From an uncultured Anaerosolibacter sp. (lineage in GTDB: Bacteria; Bacillota_A; Clostridia; Peptostreptococcales; Thermotaleaceae): a stretch of DNA of 27,650 bases. This document shows, in pieces, positions 8,800-17,548 of this stretch; position 1 is the stretch's first letter, and each line of letters opens with the position of its first letter. Where the stretch lies: NCBI GenBank assembly GCA_937948705.1, contig CALECF010000126.1, positions 1 through 27,650 of the forward strand. Reading direction: 5' to 3'. The translations under genes and the position numbers were made by a program. The notes beneath the pieces are model-generated. The model saw only the letters and a program-made list of their open reading frames with translations. It had not been told where the DNA came from and did no database searches.

Positions 8800-9759
8800 A
8801 TGGATTTCATGCAGCTTATTAGTATCGTAATCCCCTTAACATTGGCCTCTGCTACACCCATTATTGCTGCTTCCTTGGGTGGACTTTTTAGTGAGAGGTC
8901 AGGTGTTGTGAATATAGGACTTGAAGGACTCATGATGGTAGGAGCTTTTGCCGCTGCCACCACCACCGTTCTTGTAGAAACTTCTATGGGACCTATGAGT
9001 CCCTGGATTGGAATAGTCATGGGCATTCTCTCCGGAGGATTATTATCTATTGTTCACGCTTATGTGAGTATAAATCTCCGTGCAGATCAGGTAATCAGTG
9101 GTACTGCCATTAATCTTCTTGCGGGAGGCATTACTATCTATCTTGCCCAGATTATTTTTAAGCAGCAAAGGACAGTGGCATTTTTATATGGTCTTAAGAA
9201 ACAAGATATACCAGTCTTGTCTAAAATTCCAGTGATAGGAAGCCTATTATTTAGTAAAATACATGCCACATCTTATTTGATTATATTGATGGTATTTATT
9301 GTTTGGTTTGTTGTTTACAAAACCCCCTTCGGATTAAGGCTAAGAGCAGTGGGGGAGCACCCAGGTGCTGCGGATTCAATGGGAATCAATGTGTATCGCA
9401 TGAGGTATATCGGTGTTATTTTGTCAGGGATGCTTGCCGGATTAGGGGGATCTATCATGGTGTTGACCCAGGATATACAATACACCTATGCAACAATTCA
9501 TGGTACAGGGTTCATCGCCTTAGCTGCCCTTATATTTGGTAAATGGCACCCAATCGGTGTATTGCTTGCAGGCCTTTTCTTTGGTTTCTCCCAAGCATTG
9601 GGGGTAGTAGCATACCAAATACCATTTTTAAACAAACTGCCCCAAGAATTTTTCTGGGCGTTTCCATATGTATTAACTATCATCGCTTTAGTTATTTTTT
9701 CTGGTAAAGCAGTTGGTCCTAAGGCTGCTGGCCAGCCTTATGAAAAAGGTGAAAGGTAA
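8800..9759 (+). CDS. ABC transporter permease 2 (BMP/NupC-type nucleoside importer)
   Basis: 319-residue BPD_transp_2 family membrane protein that forms the other half of the channel. It has the conserved N-terminal pattern TPIIAASLGGLFSERSGVVN then IGLEGLMMVGAFAAA, several hydrophobic helices, and YKTPFGLRLRAVGEHPGAAD, a cytoplasmic loop that in this family contacts the ATPase. AGGAGGGG just upstream overlaps the end of permease 1 and the gap is a single base. The gene ends the operon and its stop codon touches a terminator hairpin. It is shorter than permease 1, as usual for the second permease of these systems. Confidence 0.9.
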   Translation: MDFMQLISIVIPLTLASATPIIAASLGGLFSERSGVVNIGLEGLMMVGAFAAATTTVLVETSMGPMSPWIGIVMGILSGGLLSIVHAYVSINLRADQVISGTAINLLAGGITIYLAQIIFKQQRTVAFLYGLKKQDIPVLSKIPVIGSLLFSKIHATSYLIILMVFIVWFVVYKTPFGLRLRAVGEHPGAADSMGINVYRMRYIGVILSGMLAGLGGSIMVLTQDIQYTYATIHGTGFIALAALIFGKWHPIGVLLAGLFFGFSQALGVVAYQIPFLNKLPQEFFWAFPYVLTIIALVIFSGKAVGPKAAGQPYEKGER

Positions 9760-9790
9760 GGACAGGGTACAATACCCTGTCTTTTCCTTT
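9758..9790 (+). terminator. Terminator after the nucleoside-type transporter operon
   Basis: GACAGGGTA (9761-9769) / TACCCTGTC (9773-9781) with a 3-nt loop, extended by A-T pairs and followed by TTTTCCTTT. It overlaps the stop codon of permease 2. Confidence 0.88.
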
Positions 9791-9820
9791 GTAATAGCAG
9801 AAAACAATGATGGAACAAGC

Positions 9821-9849
9821 TTTATTTAACACCTGTTTAATGATATAAT
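9821..9849 (+). promoter_or_regulatory. Probable sigma-A promoter of rpoN
   Basis: A perfect -10 TATAAT (9844-9849) with a weak -35 TTTATT (9821-9826) at 17-bp spacing. The start of transcription would be near 9856, about 70 nt before rpoN. Confidence 0.6.
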
Positions 9850-9925
9850 AGTTTAGAAAATAAGATTAAAGATCGCGTCATAGGATAAATAAAAAAGAAC
9901 ATTTCAATATAAGGTGGGTGATGAA

Positions 9926-11302
9926 ATGAAGATAGGGTTTCATTTAAATATTGAGCAGATTCAGAAGCTGGTAATGACACCTGAATTAAAGCAAGCGATT
10001 CAAATACTACAATTTAATACCCAGGAATTATCTGAGTTTATCGATGATCAGCTTTTGACAAATCCTCTCCTTGATATTGCATCACCGCAAGAATCTGAAA
10101 TGACGAAAAACAATCCAAAGGAAGAAGTGGATTGGAAAGAGTATTTTCGAGAATACGATGATATTAGTTATAAGCAATCTAATTATAATAAGGATAAAGA
10201 AGAGGTATCCATAGAACAGTATCTGTTTCATGACACTACGCTAACAGAGCACTTGATGTTTCAGCTTCAATTTTCTATCCTAAAGAAGCGACATTATACG
10301 ATTGGCAAGTTTATCATCGAAAGCCTTGATCGGAATGGATATTTGATGACACCTCTATCTGAGATCGCAGCGCTTTTTCGTGAGTCTGAGGAGACGGTTG
10401 AAAATGTACTTGGAGTCATTCAAAGCTTTGATCCCTTCGGTATTGCCGCCCGTAACCTAAAGGAATGTTTATTGATTCAGATGAAGCAGCAGGGCATTAA
10501 GAATGAAAAAATATTTGAAGTGGTATCCCATCATCTAGATGATGTGGCAAATAATCGACTTGCTGTTATAGCAAAGGATTTAAATATTACAACCATCGAG
10601 GTTCAAGAGATTGCAGATTTTATCAAGACATTAGATCCAAAGCCTGGCAGTATATTTAGTGCCAGTAATGATGTGAAATATATTACACCGGATGTAACTG
10701 TCGAGAAAATTGATGGAGAATATGTGGTGATGGTGAATGATACTTCGGCCCCTAGACTTCTGATCAACCAGTTTTACCGAAGTATGCTCATGAATGAAGA
10801 AAAAGATTCATCTACGTCTAAATTCATTACTGACAAACTAAACTCAGCTATGTGGCTTGTCAAAAGCATAGAACAAAGAAGGCAAACCATTTATAAGGTA
10901 GTAAAGGCCATTGTCAACTATCAAATTGATTTTTTTGAAGGTGGCAAAAAGTGTCTAAGGCCGTTGACTTTAAAGCTGATTGCTGACGAGGTGGGTGTTC
11001 ACGAATCAACAGTGAGCCGTGCAGTAAACGGAAAGTATATGCAAAGTCCAAGGGGAGTATTCGAGCTTAAATTCTTTTTTAGTAGTGGGGTTTCTAATCA
11101 CGAGGGTGATGGTTTAGCGTCAGAGAGCATTAAAAGCATGATTCAAGATATGATCGATAAGGAAAATCCGAAAAAGCCTTTGAGTGATCAGTTGATTGCA
11201 GATCTGTTGCAGAACCAAGGGATCAATATTTCTAGGCGAACAGTTGCAAAGTACCGGGATGAAATGAATATACAAGCTTCATCAAAAAGAAAACGTTTTT
11301 AA
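9926..11302 (+). CDS. rpoN: RNA polymerase sigma-54 factor
   Basis: Sigma-54, which directs RNA polymerase to -24/-12 promoters and needs ATP-dependent activators. I choose ATG 9926 (458 residues) because AGGTGGG (9912-9918) lies at proper distance; the in-frame GTG at 9914 falls inside that site. Region I at the N-terminus (LNIEQIQKLVMTPELKQAIQ, then ILQFNTQELSEFIDDQLLTN) is the activator-responsive part. An acidic linker at about 55-90 is followed by the core-binding domain, a helix-turn-helix (LIADEVGVHESTVSRAVNGK, near 355-375) and the RpoN box SRRTVAKYRD (436-445) that contacts the -24 element. The gene has its own promoter and terminator, so it is probably a single unit next to the glycolytic operon. 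No sigma-54 activator gene is in the window. Confidence 0.95.
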   Translation: MKIGFHLNIEQIQKLVMTPELKQAIQILQFNTQELSEFIDDQLLTNPLLDIASPQESEMTKNNPKEEVDWKEYFREYDDISYKQSNYNKDKEEVSIEQYLFHDTTLTEHLMFQLQFSILKKRHYTIGKFIIESLDRNGYLMTPLSEIAALFRESEETVENVLGVIQSFDPFGIAARNLKECLLIQMKQQGIKNEKIFEVVSHHLDDVANNRLAVIAKDLNITTIEVQEIADFIKTLDPKPGSIFSASNDVKYITPDVTVEKIDGEYVVMVNDTSAPRLLINQFYRSMLMNEEKDSSTSKFITDKLNSAMWLVKSIEQRRQTIYKVVKAIVNYQIDFFEGGKKCLRPLTLKLIADEVGVHESTVSRAVNGKYMQSPRGVFELKFFFSSGVSNHEGDGLASESIKSMIQDMIDKENPKKPLSDQLIADLLQNQGINISRRTVAKYRDEMNIQASSKRKRF

Positions 11303-11334
11303 GCTTCAAAATTCAAGGTTTATTACAAACGTAG

Positions 11335-11380
11335 ATCCACCACTATTTTTTGTAGAGAAAAAATAGTGGTGGATTTATAT
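11335..11380 (+). terminator. Terminator after rpoN
   Basis: Perfect 17-bp stem, 11335-11351 with 11358-11374 (arm core ATCCACCACTATTTTTT), around loop GTAGAG, followed by TTATATTTA. It separates rpoN from the cggR promoter that begins 14 nt later. An open frame of cggR extends back into this hairpin from GTG 11366, but the real start is at 11525. Confidence 0.85.
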
Positions 11381-11387
11381 TTACCTA

Positions 11388-11416
11388 TTGCAAATAAAAA
11401 TTCCATATATTACAAT
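11388..11416 (+). promoter_or_regulatory. Sigma-A promoter of the cggR-gapA operon
   Basis: TTGCAA (11388-11393), 17-bp spacer, TACAAT (11411-11416). Both hexamers are close to consensus. Predicted transcription start is near 11423, upstream of the CggR-type operator. Confidence 0.75.
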
Positions 11417-11445
11417 AAGGATGAGAATATTTTTTTGAAGCTACT

Positions 11446-11479
11446 GGGACTAAAAATGACTACAGGGACAAAAAGTGCC
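11446..11479 (+). promoter_or_regulatory. CggR operator (two direct repeats)
   Basis: GGGAC-N6-TGAC (11446-11460) followed by GGGAC-N6-TGCC (11465-11479), a direct repeat with 19-bp period, placed between the promoter and cggR. In Bacillus subtilis CggR binds two direct repeats of the form CGGGAC-N6-TGTC downstream of its promoter; as I recall the period there is one base longer. Binding here would block transcription elongation until fructose-1,6-bisphosphate releases the repressor. Confidence 0.8.
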
Positions 11480-11524
11480 CAATTACTTTTGATAAAAAAG
11501 ACTTACAACGATAGGGGGGATAGA

Positions 11525-12574
11525 ATGAAAAAGGTACAAAATAGTATATTCGATATAGACGCCATGATTGAGCTACAAAAGAAGATTATTCCTGATCTGC
11601 ATGATACCTTTATCGAACGCTACAATATACTGAGATTGATCCATTATTATCAGCCCGTTGGCAGAAGGCAGTTATCGAGTATCCTAGATATAGGGGAGCG
11701 GGTAATCCGTGGAGAAGTATCACTGTTACGGGACCAAGGATTGATAGAAATCAATGCTGAAGGAATGAAGATCACAGATATTGGAGAGAATACCCTAGAG
11801 GGTTTGAACTTTTTTATCCACAGGTTTAAGGGGTTAAGAGATGTGGAAGAAGAGGTTGCTAGAAAGCTAAAAATCAAAAAGGTCATAGTTGTTCCTGGCA
11901 TACTGCAGGACGAAGAAATCGCATTGAAAGAGGTAGGTAAAACTGCTGGGAATTATTTAAAGAGTATGTTACAGGGCAAAATGATTATTGGAATTACAGG
12001 TGGAGGCACCATGGCTGCCTTAGCGGAAGAGATGACAAAGGAACAGGGTAAATCCCATGATGTGGTGGTTGTACCTGCTAGGGGTGGACTTGGAAAAGAT
12101 GTAGATAAGCAATCGAATACGATTGCAGCAAAATTAGCAAATAAACTGGGTGGTACCTATAAACTCTTTCATATGTCAGATAACATTGATAAAAATCTTC
12201 TGCCTTCTTTATTTGGAAATCCTATGATCAAGGATGTCGTAGAGTATATTGAGAAAATTCAAGTACTTATTTTTGGTATAGGACGAGCGGATAAGATGGC
12301 ATTCCGTAGGGGATTAGACCCTGTAGAAGTACAAGATTTGATAGACAGTGGAGCTGTTTCAGAAGCATTTGGCTATTATTTTAATAAGAATGGTGAAACC
12401 GTGCGAGAAGTGAGTACTATTGGAATGAGTCTAGAAAAATTTAAAAAGCTAAATTATATCATAGGGGTTGCGGTTGGGGCAGATAAAGCTGAGGCATTGG
12501 TGTCAATCAGCAATTTAAATCCGAATCTTGTGATGGTAATTGATGAAAATCTTGCAAAACAAATTCTAAAATAA
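11525..12574 (+). CDS. cggR: Central glycolytic genes repressor CggR
   Basis: SorC/DeoR-type transcriptional repressor of the glycolytic operon it heads. ATG 11525 is preceded by a GGGGGGA site and gives 349 residues, close to the 340 of Bacillus CggR; the frame is open further upstream but that part covers the terminator, promoter and operator. The N-terminal winged helix-turn-helix is at about 24-85 (ERYNILRLIHYYQPVGRRQL, then IGERVIRGEVSLLRDQGLIE). The rest is the phosphosugar-binding domain, with IIGITGGGTMAALAEEM and VVVPARGGLG as likely phosphate-binding loops and IFGIGRADKMAFRRG. By analogy with Bacillus, fructose-1,6-bisphosphate is the inducer. It is autoregulated through the operator at 11446-11479. 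gapA follows after 24 nt. Confidence 0.93.
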   Translation: MKKVQNSIFDIDAMIELQKKIIPDLHDTFIERYNILRLIHYYQPVGRRQLSSILDIGERVIRGEVSLLRDQGLIEINAEGMKITDIGENTLEGLNFFIHRFKGLRDVEEEVARKLKIKKVIVVPGILQDEEIALKEVGKTAGNYLKSMLQGKMIIGITGGGTMAALAEEMTKEQGKSHDVVVVPARGGLGKDVDKQSNTIAAKLANKLGGTYKLFHMSDNIDKNLLPSLFGNPMIKDVVEYIEKIQVLIFGIGRADKMAFRRGLDPVEVQDLIDSGAVSEAFGYYFNKNGETVREVSTIGMSLEKFKKLNYIIGVAVGADKAEALVSISNLNPNLVMVIDENLAKQILK

Positions 12575-12598
12575 ATTATTTTTTAAGGAGGAATTATT

Positions 12599-13609
12599 AT
12601 GGGAGTAAAAGTTGGTATTAATGGTTTTGGAAGAATTGGAAGGAATGCATTTAAGATCGCATTTGAAGGGAATAATGATTTTGAAATTGTAGCAATCAAT
12701 GATTTAACTGACGCTGCAACATTAGCACACCTTTTAAAATATGATAGCTGCTTTGGAAAATTCGAAGGAACTGTCGAAGCAAAAGATGGTGCGCTCATCG
12801 TAAATGGCAAAGAAGTAAAAATCCTAGCTGAAAGAGATCCAGCTAATTTACCATGGAGAGAACTAGGCGTAGATATCGTAGTAGAATCAACAGGAGTATT
12901 TACTCAGAAAGAAAAAGCCATTAAGCATATCGAAGCGGGCGCTAAGAAGGTAATTATTTCTGCACCAGCGAAAAATGAAGATATCACCATTGTCATGGGT
13001 GTCAATGAAAAGGATTATGATCCACAAAACCATCATGTGGTGTCCAATGCATCTTGTACAACCAACTGTCTAGCTCCTTTTGCAAAAATTATTGATGAGA
13101 AGTATGGTATTAATAAAGGATTAATGACAACAATTCACTCCTATACCAACGATCAGCGGATATTAGATTTACCACATTCGGATTTAAGAAGAGCAAGGGC
13201 AGCAGCAGAATCAATCATCCCAACGACAACAGGTGCAGCAAAGGCGGTTGCTCTAGTATTACCGCAGTTGAAGGGTAAGTTGAATGGTTTTGCCATGAGG
13301 GTGCCAACACCAACTGTATCGGTGGTAGATATCGTATTTGAACTGGCAAAGTCAACAACGGCTGAAGAAGTAAACCAGGCATTAAGGGAAGCAGCAGAAG
13401 GTGAATTGGAAGGAATCATGGGCTTTAGTGATGAACCATTGGTATCTATCGACTATAGAAAAGATCCAAGATCCTCTATTATTGACGGATTATCTACCAT
13501 GGTCATTGGAGACAACATGTTAAAGATTGTTTCCTGGTATGATAATGAGTGGGGTTATTCCAGCAGAGTTGTTGATTTAATCAACTATATGATTCAAAAA
13601 GGTCTTTAA
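12599..13609 (+). CDS. gapA: Glyceraldehyde-3-phosphate dehydrogenase, type I
   Basis: Oxidises glyceraldehyde 3-phosphate to 1,3-bisphosphoglycerate with NAD+ in the cytoplasm. The 336-residue product begins [20 protein letters not shown], the dinucleotide-binding fold, and AINDLTD near residue 35 fits NAD preference. The catalytic Cys153 is in [13 protein letters not shown] and His180 in [10 protein letters not shown]; the C-terminal [16 protein letters not shown] is typical. AAGGAGG lies 8 nt before the ATG. It follows cggR in the CggR-controlled operon, the expected place of the glycolytic (not gluconeogenic) enzyme. A 12-bp hairpin right after the stop may stabilise its 3' end. Confidence 0.97.
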   Translation: MGVKVGINGFGRIGRNAFKIAFEGNNDFEIVAINDLTDAATLAHLLKYDSCFGKFEGTVEAKDGALIVNGKEVKILAERDPANLPWRELGVDIVVESTGVFTQKEKAIKHIEAGAKKVIISAPAKNEDITIVMGVNEKDYDPQNHHVVSNASCTTNCLAPFAKIIDEKYGINKGLMTTIHSYTNDQRILDLPHSDLRRARAAAESIIPTTTGAAKAVALVLPQLKGKLNGFAMRVPTPTVSVVDIVFELAKSTTAEEVNQALREAAEGELEGIMGFSDEPLVSIDYRKDPRSSIIDGLSTMVIGDNMLKIVSWYDNEWGYSSRVVDLINYMIQKGL

Positions 13610-13616
13610 GTAAAGG

Positions 13617-13643
13617 GAATACCAATCCAGCGGATTGGTATTC
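13617..13643 (+). other. Intercistronic hairpin between gapA and pgk
   Basis: Perfect 12-bp stem GAATACCAATCC (13617-13628) / GGATTGGTATTC (13632-13643) with a 3-nt loop AGC. No T-run follows (ATATTAAC), so it is more likely an mRNA-stabilising or weakly terminating element than a full terminator. Confidence 0.65.
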
Positions 13644-13671
13644 ATATTAACATATCCTAACACTGAAACGA

Positions 13672-13700
13672 TTGACGTGCAGGAAATAGTATGTTACATA
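13672..13700 (+). promoter_or_regulatory. Probable internal promoter for pgk-tpiA-eno
   Basis: TTGACG (13672-13677), 17-bp spacer, TACATA (13695-13700), in the 135-nt gap between gapA and pgk and past the hairpin. Bacillus subtilis also has a second, constitutive promoter ahead of pgk, so the position makes sense. Not proven. Confidence 0.5.
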
Positions 13701-13744
13701 TAGTTAAGTAAGATACATTATTCTTTAAGATTAGGGGTGTAGGT

Positions 13745-14938
13745 ATGCTGAATAAAAAGACAATAGAAAATATTGATGTTACTGGTAAAAGAGTATTGGT
13801 TCGTTGTGATTTTAATGTGCCTATGGATGAAAACAAAAATATTACTGATGATATTCGTATCCGAGGCGCCTTGCCAACCATCCAGTATTTGATGGAAAAA
13901 GGTGCAAAGGTAATTCTTATGTCCCACTTAGGTAGACCCAAGGGGGAACCTAACAAAAAATATAGCTTAGAGCCTGTGGCGAAGAGATTGGCAGGATTAT
14001 TAGGCAAAGAGGTCATCTTTGCAGCCGATGATATGGTGGTTGGTGAAAACGCAAAAAAGGCAGCCGCAGAGATGAAAGATGGGGAAGTTCTTCTACTTGA
14101 GAATGTACGATTTAGAAAAGAAGAAGAGAAAAACAATCCTGAATTTTCGAAAGAACTTGCGAGCCTAGGCGAATTATTCGTAAACGATGCCTTCGGTACA
14201 GCCCATAGAGCCCATTCGTCTACAGCTGGGATTGCAGACTATCTTCCATGTGTGTCAGGGTATTTGATTGAAAAAGAAATAGATATCATGGGCAAAGCCC
14301 TACATAACCCTGAAAGACCCTTTGTAGCGATTCTAGGGGGTGCAAAGGTTTCTGATAAGATAGGTGTCATCAAAAATTTACTTGAAAAAGTAGATGCTTT
14401 GATTATTGGAGGGGGTATGGCATTTACCTTCTTAAAAGCCAAGGGTCTTGAAGTAGGGAAATCATTGTTAGAGACGGATAAAATTGATCTAGCAAAAGAA
14501 CTGATGGAAATAGCAGAAGCAAAAGGTGTAAAGCTCTTGCTCCCAGTAGATGTGGTAGTAGCTAGTGAATTTAAAGCAGATGCAGCCCATGAAACTGTCG
14601 GAGTAGGGAATATTCCTACTGATAAGATGGGATTAGATATTGGTATGGCTACTGTAAAGATTTTTGAAGATGAAATTAAATGTGCGCAAACCATCATATG
14701 GAATGGCCCTATGGGTGTCTTTGAAATGCCAGCCTTTGCTGTAGGAACGAAGGATGTAGCTAAGGCTCTCGCTGAAAGCAAAGGGACAACGATCATTGGT
14801 GGTGGAGACAGTGCTGCTGCTGTTGAACAACTAGGATTTGCTGATCAGATGAGTCATATATCTACTGGTGGAGGTGCTTCTTTAGAGTTTTTAGAGGGTA
14901 TTGAGCTGCCAGGTATTGCAGTCATTCAGGATAAGTAG
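13745..14938 (+). CDS. pgk: Phosphoglycerate kinase
   Basis: Transfers phosphate from 1,3-bisphosphoglycerate to ADP, the first substrate-level ATP step of glycolysis. It has 397 residues, the usual monomer length. The N-terminal substrate domain shows [20 protein letters not shown] and the basic-patch segment [28 protein letters not shown] is also conserved. The C-terminal nucleotide domain has [24 protein letters not shown] and the glycine-rich [21 protein letters not shown] precedes ATG 13745. tpiA follows after 10 nt. Expression may come both from the cggR promoter and from the internal promoter at 13672. Confidence 0.97.
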   Translation: MLNKKTIENIDVTGKRVLVRCDFNVPMDENKNITDDIRIRGALPTIQYLMEKGAKVILMSHLGRPKGEPNKKYSLEPVAKRLAGLLGKEVIFAADDMVVGENAKKAAAEMKDGEVLLLENVRFRKEEEKNNPEFSKELASLGELFVNDAFGTAHRAHSSTAGIADYLPCVSGYLIEKEIDIMGKALHNPERPFVAILGGAKVSDKIGVIKNLLEKVDALIIGGGMAFTFLKAKGLEVGKSLLETDKIDLAKELMEIAEAKGVKLLLPVDVVVASEFKADAAHETVGVGNIPTDKMGLDIGMATVKIFEDEIKCAQTIIWNGPMGVFEMPAFAVGTKDVAKALAESKGTTIIGGGDSAAAVEQLGFADQMSHISTGGGASLEFLEGIELPGIAVIQDK

Positions 14939-14948
14939 GAGGTAAGCT

Positions 14949-15695
14949 ATGAGAATACCTATCATTGCAGGAAATTGGAAAATGCATAAAACAATCAATG
15001 AAGCGGTACAATTTATTAGTGATATCAAAGAGAAGATACAAGGAACAGATGTAGAAGTAGTAATTTGTGCACCATTTACACTCCTTCTACCATTAAAGGG
15101 AGCAGTAGAGGGAAGCCAAATCAAGTTAGCAGCACAGAATATGCATTGGGAAAATCAAGGGGCCTTTACAGGAGAGATATCACCTCTAATGCTTCAGGAT
15201 ATTGGCATCGATTATTGTATTATCGGACACTCTGAACGAAGACAGTATTTTGGAGAAACCGACGAAACAGTCAATAAGAAAATTCACTCTGCCTTAAAAC
15301 ATGATATTAAACCTATTTTCTGTGTTGGGGAAACCTTAGAGGAGAGAGAATTGGGGAAAACCGATGAAATCGTTAAGCATCAAATTCAAAAAGGCTTGGA
15401 GACGGTATCTGCAGATGATGTGACCAAAATCGTTATTGCCTATGAACCAATCTGGGCTATCGGCACAGGTAAAACGGCAACACCAGAGCAAGCCAATGAA
15501 GTGATATATCAGATTAGAGAAACCATTAAGGATCTTTATGGTGAAGAAATCTACACGGAAATCCGTATTCAGTACGGCGGTAGTGTTAAAGGTTCTAATG
15601 CCGAAGAAATTATGAACCAAGAAGACATTGATGGTGCTTTGGTAGGCGGCGCAAGCTTGCTTGCTGATGAATTTGTTCAAATCGTTAACTTCTAA
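14949..15695 (+). CDS. tpiA: Triosephosphate isomerase
   Basis: Interconverts dihydroxyacetone phosphate and glyceraldehyde 3-phosphate. The 248-residue TIM barrel begins MRIPIIAGNWKMHKT with Lys11, has the electrophile His94 in CIIGHSERR, the catalytic base Glu166 in IAYEPIWAIGTGKTAT (mobile loop 6), and the phosphate-binding IQYGGSVKGSNA and ALVGGASL near the C-terminus. AGGAGG lies 6 nt before the ATG and overlaps the pgk stop codon, so it is cotranscribed. In many Firmicutes a phosphoglycerate mutase gene follows tpiA; here eno follows directly after 20 nt. Confidence 0.97.
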   Translation: MRIPIIAGNWKMHKTINEAVQFISDIKEKIQGTDVEVVICAPFTLLLPLKGAVEGSQIKLAAQNMHWENQGAFTGEISPLMLQDIGIDYCIIGHSERRQYFGETDETVNKKIHSALKHDIKPIFCVGETLEERELGKTDEIVKHQIQKGLETVSADDVTKIVIAYEPIWAIGTGKTATPEQANEVIYQIRETIKDLYGEEIYTEIRIQYGGSVKGSNAEEIMNQEDIDGALVGGASLLADEFVQIVNF

Positions 15696-15700
15696 ATTGA

Positions 15701-17008
<1,308 letters not shown>

Positions 17009-17031
17009 AAGGTATAACTGTAAAAAATTAT

Positions 17032-17080
17032 AACAATAATATAGGGATAGAAGAGCTATCCCTATATTATTGTTGTTTTT
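17032..17080 (+). terminator. Terminator of the glycolytic operon
   Basis: Perfect 19-bp stem 17032-17050 / 17056-17074 (core ATAGGGATAG/CTATCCCTAT) with loop AAGAG and a following GTTTTT. Located 23 nt after the eno stop codon. Confidence 0.93.
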
Positions 17081-17202
17081 ATATTTTTAGAGATTTCTTT
17101 GGTGCCTTCTGATGAGTTTCGATAGCAACATGGGGATTGTTTTCCAAAATATATGTAACGGCTAAATTTAAATGGATAAATAGGGACAGGGGATAATATT
17201 TA

Positions 17203-17231
17203 TTGATTTTAAAAATTAGCTATGTTAAAAT
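17203..17231 (+). promoter_or_regulatory. Probable sigma-A promoter of secG
   Basis: TTGATT (17203-17208), 17-bp spacer, TAAAAT (17226-17231). Predicted start near 17238, about 25 nt before secG. Confidence 0.65.
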
Positions 17232-17263
17232 ATGTATGTTAATTATACAGAGGAGGTGGAAAA

Positions 17264-17494
17264 ATGAGGATTTTACTAATGATCGTTCAAGTTATTGCTA
17301 GTCTTATTCTAATTGGAAGTATCTTACTTCAATCAGGAAAAAGTGCAGGTTTGTCAGGAGCGATTGGTGGTGGAGCGGAGCAACTTTGGGGTAAACAAAA
17401 GGGTAGAGGTTTAGAAGAACTTCTGAGTAAGGTTACAACAATTGGAGCAATCGTATTTATCATCAATTCGATCATATTAATTAGAATTTTCTAA
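17264..17494 (+). CDS. secG: Preprotein translocase subunit SecG
   Basis: Small membrane subunit of the SecYEG channel. The 76-residue product has two transmembrane helices (about 3-22 and 54-75) separated by the glycine-rich cytoplasmic loop QSGKSAGLSGAIGGGAEQLW, a pattern diagnostic for SecG. GAGGAGGTGG lies just before ATG 17264. It has its own promoter after the glycolytic terminator. The pyrophosphatase gene follows after 54 nt without a terminator, so the two may be cotranscribed. In many Clostridia secG sits between eno and rnr, which matches this neighbourhood. Confidence 0.92.
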   Translation: MRILLMIVQVIASLILIGSILLQSGKSAGLSGAIGGGAEQLWGKQKGRGLEELLSKVTTIGAIVFIINSIILIRIF

Positions 17495-17548
17495 TAGAAA
17501 CACCAGAGTCTGTTGTAACAGGTTTTGAATATAAAGGAGGCATCAAGG

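Noticed and set aside
14239..14796. Long reverse-strand ORF inside pgk (185 codons)
   Set aside because: Shadow of the pgk coding bias; pgk is complete and unambiguous on the + strand.
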